Assembly: GCF_902806685.2 (NCBI RefSeq)
Contig: NC_048538.1
Coordinates: forward strand, 4,464,001 to 4,528,000
From: Maniola hyperantus
Lineage: Eukaryota; Arthropoda; Insecta; Lepidoptera; Nymphalidae
Length of the DNA stretch: 64,000 bases
Reading direction: 5' to 3'
The notes under the pieces were generated by a model. That model saw only the letters and a program-made list of their open reading frames with translations. It was not told where the DNA came from and did no database searches. Of this stretch, positions 24,860 through 35,100 are shown piece after piece; position 1 is the stretch's first letter, and each line of letters starts with the position of its first letter. The translations under genes were made by a program, and so were the position numbers.

Positions 24860-24985
24860 ATAGAGCGTACTTTGACTTTTTTCAGACTTAAATTATGACA
24901 GAGTTAAAACAATACAGATTTATATCAAACACCTGTCTCATTTTAACACAAAGCAAAGTCTGAGCGAAGTCAAAATACGCTCTAT
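24860..24985. mobile_element. Small foldback element in the 3' UTR region of the phosphatase/PAM2 gene
   Basis: ATAGAGCGTACTTTGACTTT left and AAGTCAAAATACGCTCTAT right; also CAGACTT / AAGTCTG. Followed by a second inverted repeat with arms 25009-25023 and 25081-25095 (ACGCTGATGTCGGTC and its perfect inverse). Confidence 0.65.
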
Positions 24986-25214
24986 AGATCTGCCTAAGGC
25001 CTGCTCCCACGCTGATGTCGGTCTCGTGTACGATAACACGTTGCCAACACTGTAACGTTGGCTATGCGAATGGTACGCGCGACCGACATCAGCGTACAAA
25101 GTAGTCAAGCCTAATATTGATCACACATTACATACGCAATCGCGCAATTCATTTTTCAGTATATGTACACAAAGTGAAACGCTGAATCTCATGCCAACCA
25201 AATGATCCTTCTTG

Positions 25215-25262
25215 TGACGTCACCCGAAATTGTATGCGCGTGACGTCACAATGGTGACGTCA
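25215..25262. promoter_or_regulatory. Three TGACGTCA palindromes
   Basis: Perfect CRE/ATF octamers at 25215-25222, 25241-25248 and 25255-25262. More occur at 23511 and 26359. They lie downstream of the phosphatase/PAM2 stop; function not known. Confidence 0.45.
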
Positions 25263-25975
25263 TTCAAATTTTCCGTACTGAAAGATGTGTTGCGTTTGGG
25301 TAATGTTTGATCACCTTAACGGGCGTATACTGAAACGTCTCATAACACTGGAGGCTTTTAAATATTAACGACTGTTTTTTGATATTTGCTGTATGGGCGA
25401 AATGCCAGAAATCAGACACTTATATTTACCATGATTGATGCTCTCAAGTATTAAGAGAAGATCCATTATTTATCCGTAAAGACCAACGCAAACTCTTCGA
25501 ATTTGTACATACATTTCTACATCATAGTGGTCTCAATTTTTTTTAAACTTAAAACATGGTTTACAACAATAAATAGACGTAAAAAAATCGATGTAATTAA
25601 AGATGATCGCATACTAGGTGATAGATAAAAAAAGTCGTACGCAGTATTCTTCAAGTACCAAAAAATATGAATGCACTGGACCTTTACTAACGGAAGCAGA
25701 GATAAAGCGCGTTCACCGACTTCATTCTAATTTTCAGTACTGATAAAACTGATATAATGTGAGTAACGATGGCATCACGAGTTAGTTGCATGGAATACAC
25801 TGACTTGTGCTAATAAATGTGTTGCGTACGGTTTTTTCTGCATTGTGCGATCAAATTGTAAAGATATGAAACGTACGTCAAAATTCGACGCGTGTGCGCG
25901 AGCTGTAAAACTATGATACACTTATAGAAAATCACAAAATTGAAGCGGAAAATAATAGGAATCGTGAGATGGCGC

Positions 25976-26122
25976 CTACGCGATGACGTCGGGCAGCGCG
26001 TCCGCGGGCGGGCTGGGCGGCGCCTTGCACTCGGGCGCGCCGTTCGTGAGCGCCGCTTCCGTGTCCTTCTTGTTGTCTTGCCTCTTGGTTACCGCTTTTG
26101 TGCCTTTGATGCCAACCGGGGC
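25976..26122 (-). CDS. Last coding exon of the phosphatase/PAM2 gene
   Basis: Acceptor TTATTTGCAG, then 48 codons and TAG. The peptide runs from APVGIKGTKAVTKRQDN to a Pro-rich end PPSPPADALPDVIA. Phase 0 entry matches the preceding exon. A long AT-rich 3' UTR with several inverted repeats follows on the - strand. Confidence 0.78.
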   Translation of the reverse strand, partial: APVGIKGTKAVTKRQDNKKDTEAALTNGAPECKAPPSPPADALPDVIA

Positions 26123-29100
26123 CTGCAAATAAAATATGAATTGTGTATTTTCCTACTTTTGAATTTGATAAATATTATTACTTTATTATAAACTAGGATA
26201 AAAATAATGACGTACACTGAAAAAAAATATGAAAATCCAACAAAGATTTACAAAGTTACGGGCATTTTAATTTTGGAGTGGGAGGGTCTTCTATCCCTTT
26301 CTGGGAAAAAGAAAATTTGTATGAAACCGCACGAAGCTACTATGGCATTAGTAAGGTGTGACGTCAAAATGCTATATCGCTATCTCTGTCTAATCAGAAA
26401 TATTTAAATGCTTTAAATATTCTTTAACTTTTTTGTTATTTGATCGATTTAATCAGTTTTTTCAGTTTACGTCATTATTCAAGTTTTGAATAAAATTTGC
26501 CGCGTAGAAACCGATCAGTGGTATGCGTTTGTGAGCGAGCTAGGATGGCTGGAGTGACTCAGGCGGGGAGAGCACGAATAAACGGAAACGTTTACAGTAC
26601 GCGGCAGACAATATTGTACATCGACTTTTACAGTGAGAGAGATTTTATAGTTCAGATGTGACGTATTGTCGGTCTCCACGACAGAAACAACGCTCTACAA
26701 AACCGCTATCTCACTCTAAAAAGATCGATGTACAATATTTTCTGCCGCGTGGCGTAAGCACGGAAGCCTGCCCTGATAGAACTTCAAAGCTGACCTTGTT
26801 GGGGGCGGTCCTCGGGGGCGCGGCCTTGGCGGTGATGCGCTTGTTGGCGAGGTCCTTGCTCTGCTTGTCTAGAGGCGCGCGCGCCGCCGGTTTCGGCGCC
26901 GTGGGTCTGCTGCCACAATACAAGATTATATTATACTTAAACTAAAACTCAAAAGCAATGGAAAAAAACAAAAAACCAGCAAAGTGCGAGTCAGGCTCGC
27001 GCAATGAGGGTTCCGTACTACAGTCGTATTTTTTCGACATTTTCCACGATAATAATTCAAAAACTATGATGCATAAAAATAAATAAAAATCAGCAAATTC
27101 CTGAAAGACGGGCAACGCATCGGCGGTTCCTCTGGTGCTGCAAACGTTCATGGGCGGCGGTAATCACATAACATCACGTAACCCACCTGCTCATTTGCAC
27201 GCTATCTCCATATTTTTTTTAAAAGATCTGGTAGTAAGCAGTGGTACTGACCTGGGCGGCGCGGGGCGCGCGGCCCCGGCTCGCGTGATGGGTGCGGGCT
27301 TGGCGCTCGGCTTCACATCTCCATTCGTCAAGAGCTGCGGCGGCCCAGGAGCCTTAGGTTTGGTCAGGTTTCCAGTCTTCTCGGTCGAAACAGGTCGCCT
27401 CATAAAGGCGACCTCGGTCCTCGTCGTCTTGGTTGCCGTGGTCGTAGTCTTGGGCACTGCGGTCGTCTTGGGTGCTGCGACCGCCGTCCTGGGTGCTGTG
27501 GTCGTCGCCTTGAGTGTTGCGGTCGTCGGTTTAGGCGGTGCTGGGGCGGGTTTTGCCGCAGGGGCCTTGGGGGCCAGCCGGGTGATGGGCGCTGGCCGTG
27601 GGGCCGCAGTCGTGCGCGGGACGGGCGCCGCAGCAGCGCGGGGCGCGGGTTTCGCGGCGGTTTTAGCGGGAACGGTGGCCGGCTTGGCGGGAGCGGCTGT
27701 CGGCTTGGCGGACGCGGCCGCGGGCTTGGCGGGCGAGGGGGCGGACTTGGCGGGCGAGGCGGCCGGTTTGGAGGCGGCACGCGGCGCGGCCGGCGACGCC
27801 TTGGCGCTGGAGAAGCGCGCGGCGGGCGTGCGGGCGGCCGGCGTGGCTGGCGAGCGAGCCGCGGTCGTAGCGGAGGCGACGCGTTTGGCCGATATCGGAG
27901 TTCGCGTGGCGGTCGTTTTCGGCGTAGCCTTCGAGTCGGTTTTCGCCGGCGTCGTGGGAGACTTCTTGGGGGAGCTCGGTTTGGCAGCCTTCGCGGTGGC
28001 CGCGACGGCGGCGGCGGTAGCGGCGACGGCGACGGCGGCCGCGATGGGTGCGTCGCCGACGGCGGGCGTGGGCGGCGGCGTGGCGCCGGGTCGCACGACG
28101 TCCTCGTGCTGAATCTCGCTAGTGACGGGCACGCATATTTCCTGCGCCCTCGATTCGGGAATGCCGATGTCTATGTCTGTGACTAGTTCGTTGCGAGGTC
28201 GTTCTTCGGGCACGATGTCCGGTGTCGAGGCGCTCATTTCAGATAATTGTTCGGATTTTACTTCAAACTCTTGTGGAGGAACTTCTGACACGGATTCGAT
28301 TAAGGGAGCGGATGATGCAACGAGCGCGGGCTCGTCCGTAGGTGCGATGGGTTCCGCAAGTGTCGGCTCGGGGGTAACGATCGTGTCTACGGGCGCTGGC
28401 GAGAAGATATCGTGTCGCTCGGACATAGTTTCAGTGGCTGCCGGTGCGACAGGCAACGGCGAATCTCTGAGCGGCTCACATAAAGGTGATTCGATATGTC
28501 TATGAATAGGTGACTGTGCTTCAACAGGTAGTGGAGATTCACTGTGAGACCGGCACGGCTGATCGGGCACAATTGTTTCAATTGATTCTTGTACAAATGG
28601 AGATGATTCTTGATGTTGTTCTCTTGAGAAAATTTCCTCAAAGTTTTGTTCTACAGGAAGAGGCGACCTATGGATTGTTTCTTCAATGTTGTCAACTGGA
28701 AGAGGAGATTCTCGTTGTATATCATCAGGGACAGATTTTTCTTGTTCAAATTCCAGTATCTGTTGTGAGTCTAATTGTGCTTCAATTTGTGGCTCAATTT
28801 GTGATTCTATTTGTGGCTCAATTTGTGATTCTATTTGTGGCTCAATTTGTGATTCTGTTTGTGGCTCAATTTGCGATTCAGTGATCAATACTTGTTCATT
28901 AATTGTAGTTTCAATAGGTAAAGGTGATTCAGAAAAAAGTGTGTCTTTAGTTTGTGATGCTTCACTGAGAAGCGTTGAATAAATAAGATGTGCATCATCT
29001 GGTAAGGGTGACTCAGATGGTAGGGGTGATTCAGAAGGTAGGGGTGATTCCCGAGGCAGGGGAATCTCTGCTGGGATCGGAGGCTCGAGATCCTCTTGTG

Positions 29101-32100
29101 CGGGTAATTGTGACTGTGATTCGGGAGACTGTGAGGGTAATGGCGACTGTGCTGGTGCAATAGACTCTGAAACCTCTAACTCAGTGGGAAGAGGAGATTT
29201 TGCGAGAGGTGAAGTTGTTGGTTCCGGTGCGTCGAAATGTGCAACCGAACTGGGAACTGGTGATTCACTGGGTAAGGGAGACTCACTGGGCACTGGCGAC
29301 TCATGAGGCAGCTGTAACTGTTGGGGCAGTGGTGACTCACTGGGCTCTGGCGACTCATGGGGCATCTGTGACTCTTGGGGCAGTGGCAACTCACTTGGCA
29401 ACTCTGTCTCTTGGGGCAATGGAGATTCTTGAAGCCCTGACAAATCTTCTTGGGGAAATGGTGAACTTTCAGGTAAAGAAGTGTCTTGTGGCAGTGGAGA
29501 CTCCCTCAATAAAGATTCTTGTGGAGCGGGCGAATCACATAAGGGAGAATCACGCGGCAATAGAGACTCATTCGGCAGCAAAGTCTCGCTCGGCGCGGGG
29601 GAATGTACTGGGGATCCGCCTGGCATCTGTGATACAGGCGCTTGTAATTGTTCTACCTCTTGTTCAGTTTCTAATCTTATTTCAGTATCTACATCGAATT
29701 CTGACGGCTCTCTATTATTATCATGGTTCATATTATCTTGTTTTTCGTCAGCGTCAAATCCATCGAAATTTGTAAACTCTGGTTCTTTATGAACATCAAC
29801 TATGACATTTTCATGATCCATCTCTGGAGAGTTAGAGAACTGTTCAATTAGTTTCTCTTCTAAGTCTGGAGTGGTTTCAGATTCTGTGATTTCATTAGTG
29901 ATTTCATTTTCAATATTATCTAGTTGGTCAACTTGATCGCTTGTCTCAGAAATATCAATATGATCCGAGTGAGCTAGCTCATCTTTGACTTCACCAGCTA
30001 ATTCAGCTTGGACTTCTTCTGAGGGAGATTCTTCAAGTTTACTCTCCATTTCAATATCCTGCGAGTTCTCGTCCTGTGGTGTGATGGCCCGCGCATCTCT
30101 TTCACTCTCTGAAGGTTCCAGTAAGTCTTCATTCGTAAAGCCTAACTCTGAACTTTTGCCATCAGGTATTTCTGGTATTTGCTCGAAAAGAAGCTTGTGA
30201 GATTCAGGTGTATCTGTTTGAACAACTGATTCCTGAATGTTGCATTCAAACTCAGGGTTTGAATAGTTTTGTATGTTGTTTGTGTTGTTAACATTGAAGT
30301 CCATGAAGTTATCTAAGTTGGTAATATTGTTCGCTATCAACTGTTCATCGAACCTCATTCTATCGTTATTTGGTTCCTGCCCATCTTCTAGACTGAACAG
30401 GTTTGATTTCTCACTAGGGCATACATTTTCTTTGTCATCACGGTCACTTTGATGTCCTCCATTTGGTTGCATGTCCTCATCGTCGCTGTCAGGTAGAGGT
30501 TGAACTGCATTGAGGTCCACGCTCGGCTCCAGTTTACCGAAACGTTCACAAGTATCATCGTCCTTTTCCTGATAGAAGCTCATGCTCATTGGATCCCTTT
30601 CTTTGTTTTTAAGTCTTTCAAAGAATTCATCATCAACTTCAGTGTTGAAAGGATTTGTTTCAGTGTGTGCAGGAAATACCTGAAACATTAATGGTTTGTT
30701 AATTTTAATATTCATACTATATGATTTAAACTAAAGTCAACACTTACCTAAGCTGCTTGATCAAGAATTGCTCAAGCATGTGCTTGTCGCTGTATAAACA
30801 TTATATTTAGGGTTTGAGTTTCTATTGCTTTTTTTCGATTTTGTATCTTGTGTGGTGCTGAACAAATCAGTGATAATGTTCAGATAATTTTTCTTCAAAG
30901 TCAAAGACATTTATTCAAAGTAGGCACGTTGTACACTTTTTGATTGTCAACTGTTGAATTTTAAGATAATGGATGTAATGCTGATAATCTAATTCCGTTA
31001 ACTTAAAACTAAAGCTACAAAGGTTCCAAATGCGCCCCGGTTTGAGAAGAGCCCACAAAAAAGTCAGCTGGGTATTTTTTTAATGTCAGTTAACATCATT
31101 TCACAGTATTACATAACTTATAACAATCATCAAAGCTGCTAAAGCAATTTAATCCCAAGCTTTCTTATCATTTAAATAATTAAACCTTTACATTGTAATC
31201 TTAATATTTCACTTGTAATACCAACCTGAATATTACAAAAATCTGTGGTGTCCTTCTGTATTCTTTCAAAGTCTTGTATAAGATTGTTGTCTTTGTTCTT
31301 CTCTTTTTCAATTCCTACATTGAAGCCAAACCCTAAGCTCTCCATCTCATCCTTGTCATTGCCATTCAAATGTTCTGTCACACCTTCCATTGATATGTTC
31401 TGAAATTATCAAAGCATATAGTTTTTACTCTTAATTCTTAATTATACTAAAAATTAATATTTCAAGTCTATGTTTGTTCATTAATTATGCATTTTCTAAT
31501 CGTTCATCCAATTGAGTTGAAACTTTGTATAATTGTTGGTGGGATTTGCAGGAAACTTTCTGACATAGTACCACAATATACAACCAAATGGTGATGCGCG
31601 AGTCGCATTACAATGCATACTAAGTATTACCTAGTATTGGACATTAAAAAAATTGTAGATACATCAATACTATTATTATCGGCGGTTTCTCTGGTGCTGC
31701 AAATGTTCATGGGCGGCGGTAATCACTTAAAATCAGGTGACCCACCTGCTCGTTATATCTATTTAAAAAAAAAATATAAATGCGAAAGTGTGTCTGTCTA
31801 GCTAGCAGACACCTTTCACGGCCTAACCGTTCAACCGATTTTGACGAAATTTGGTACAGAGATAGCTTGCATCCCGGGGAAGTACATAGGCTACTTTCTA
31901 TCCCGGAAAATGAAAGTTCCCACGGGATTTTCAAAAACTTAAATCCACGTGGACGAAGTCGCGGGCATCATCTAGTCTAGTAATTAATAAAATACTCAAA
32001 ATTCCTCAATTCACAGAAAGAAGTGATATAACTCACATGATGCCCATTAAGTTGGTCACAGTTATCCAAGTCCTGTAACTCAGCCGGTCGTACCACAGCC

Positions 32101-35100
32101 TCAGTCTTGAATTGGTTTGCATCTGGCAGCTCAATGTCATCCATCGGCATCGGTTTCCTTGGTGACTCGGCCAGCAGCACGTCAGAGCCGCCCACCCCGC
32201 CCGGTACAAACACCGGCGCGTCAGGGTTGAGAGGTGAACTGTTCATGTCTACTGAACTACTTTCCCAGGCAGACTAGAAGGAAAAATTTCGATTAGTTGT
32301 TGTAGCTTCTCTCCACTCCACTCAGAAATAATTGAGGCTCTGAATTATCACTAATACCTAACATTATTATTAAGAGTGAGTAACGAATAGTACCTACAAG
32401 TGATTATTTTACATGGTTTACATAAGAAAATACTTTATTAACTTACTAGATGATGCCAGTGACTGTGTGGATTTAGGTTTATAGAAATCTCGTGGGAACT
32501 CCTTGATTTTCCACGATAAAGAGCCAATGTACATCCCCGGGACGCAAGCTATCTTTGTACCAAATTTCATCAAAATCGGTTGAACGGATGGGTCGTGAAA
32601 AGTTAGAAGACAGACAAACAGATGGACACACTTTCGCATTTATAATATTGAGTATGGATAGTATTAGTATGGATTTATATGTAAAACATTCACATTCCTG
32701 AAGCCACCAGCTGCCAATGAATACAAAAACTGTCCCATTCTCAAGTACACAATGGAATAGCAATGCATAGCTATTTTTAGACCACATTATCAATACACAT
32801 TTCTCGGAAACTAAGAATGTAACTTACACTGAATTGTAATCAAGGATTCTTTCTACATTGCTGCATAAACAATCAGATATATTGTGTGTAGAAAAGTACT
32901 TAAGTACCTATATGTTATTGTAATACTCTTTGAATGCTTTGTTTATCTATGATCACACTTTAAAACAAAGAAATGAAGTACAAGTACAAGTAACAAACAC
33001 CTAAAATAGAAACAAATTCAGTAAAAATACTATTTTAACAACAAACTTTGATAGGTAATAATTGCATCATAATTTTTGTTGTTGACCGAACATAATATAA
33101 TATGGAACTCTTTTTGTTGTTGGTTTAACATGAACTAGCTACTTAAGAACTTTTCTTTGAGAAGGCATTTCGAAGTACTGCATTACCATTGAATCCACCA
33201 AGTTTTAGTTAAATTTCCTGTAAGATTCAAAAATACATAACAAGGCTAGGCTCCTTGCTAACTTTTACTAAGTTATGAGTGAAGTTAGCTGAAAGCCCAA
33301 AATCGCGCCTGTTAGCATATACAGTAAGGTTACTAGGAATCAAAGGGAAACTCACATTATCTTGACCAGGTGTCTCTGAGCGTGGTGGCTCGTCGGCCTC
33401 CTCGCTGGGGATCTGTTCTCGTTCACCCTCGCCCTTGAAGTAATTCCACTCGTCTTCGGACTCCTCGCCACTCTCCGCTACATTATCCACCAAGTTGCCG
33501 TCGACGTGGCTCGATTCCACTGTACAACGCAAAAATAACACATTTACAATACTGTTTCGGCGTTACGAACGCGTTGTTTCACACCAGGATCATACGATCA
33601 TCCCTTCGCATTATCAACAGGTGACACACCCTGCCAAAAAAAACAGACGCTATGTCGATCATATGTTTCAATATAGGGAGTCTACTGCGTTTATCTTTGA
33701 TAACGTAATTTCACCGGCGACGAAGCCGCGTGCTGCCGGTTATATTTTTACCGGTCGCTTTTCAAACTCGCGAAAACTTCGCGGACGCCATTTCGAGAAC
33801 GGCTAGCGGAGGCCGGAGACACGCCCGTGAGTCGAGAAAGACTTTATCCGGGTAAAAATATGCAAGTCGAGCAGCGGCCTTTGCGGGAATCCTTCGCAGG
33901 CCGAAGCAGGGATGCGCCACAGTACGAACGATCTATTTCCAGAACACCGCTCGGCATGAATCAACACAGAAATAACCTTTCACTAACTATTTGGAATGTT
34001 AAAAATATAGAAAACATTCTCTTCACGTACCGCTAACGGTAATTTCACTGCACAGATTTTAATCAGTAATCTCCACCAAAATAAAATTCACGGTGTAAAA
34101 ATATAGACAAAAAGCCGTTCACAATAGTACAAATGTCGATAGAGAGCGGAACAGAGCCCACGAGCGTTCGGTATGCGACTGATCGGTGCGGGACGGGGGC
34201 GTCGCGACGGGGCGCGAGGCGAGGGCACACGGACGGGCGGAACCGGCGCCCGGTGTCCCGTGCCCGAACCCGGTAGCGTAGGGAACACGGGCTACCGCTA
34301 CGTTCAGGAATTAAGTTTTTTAAATCTCATATTATATTTTGTTCTTGATATTAATTTAGTTGATACATAGTATATGCTACTCTCAATTTAAAGAATTTGT
34401 GTACGAAACAAAAAAGACTACAAAATATCAATTAAATAATAATACATCAGTAAATTAGGTAGGTAATTATTTGAACTTTGAGGAGACCCCTAGGTATGGC
34501 TCAATTGTTAGGAACTAGTTACTATTAATCCGTCCCTCGCCACTTTTTGACACACAGATTTACTTGTTAAGAGAGGGTAAATTTGAATACATTTAGATAC
34601 CTAGTAATTAATTATTCAATTTATGTAGCTATTAGTGGAAAACCTAACAGTATATTAAAACCGTGATGCAAGTACCTAGATACAGGCCACCGCACCTACA
34701 CCACCCACTGTAACTTAACCAGTTTAAACAAAAGCAAATTGTTTCTAAGTAATTAATAGGTGCGAAATGCGAATCATAACCACACCTTTCAACTACGAAT
34801 AACATTTTATTTAATTAATAACCTAACCTACTTATCTATCGATCTTTAATTAGCTAAATATCGAACGATTACCTAATAGCCAAACTTTACTATACCGCAT
34901 AATTTCGGATATTGCGTAATTGACGCCTTTCTCGTCAAACTGGAGAATTTACACCGTATAGATTACAATATGAAGCTTGATTAGCTTAGCATCTACCGGG
35001 GTCTCCATAATAAAATATCTACCACTTGAAACTAACCGGCGCGGCGTGGCGTGTGGTGGCGCGTTGTGGTCTACAGTCTACATCCAAGTCAGCATCTACC

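Noticed and set aside
27135..28112. 325-codon open frame on the + strand opposite the giant exon
   Set aside because: It is the antisense of GC-rich Ala/Pro/Lys codons; its Ala/Val/Gly-only make-up is what that yields. The - strand frame joins seven other exons in phase.
28122..29792. Several + strand frames of 100-190 codons rich in Cys, Ser and Gln
   Set aside because: Antisense shadows of the ESPLP and IEPQIESQ repeats.
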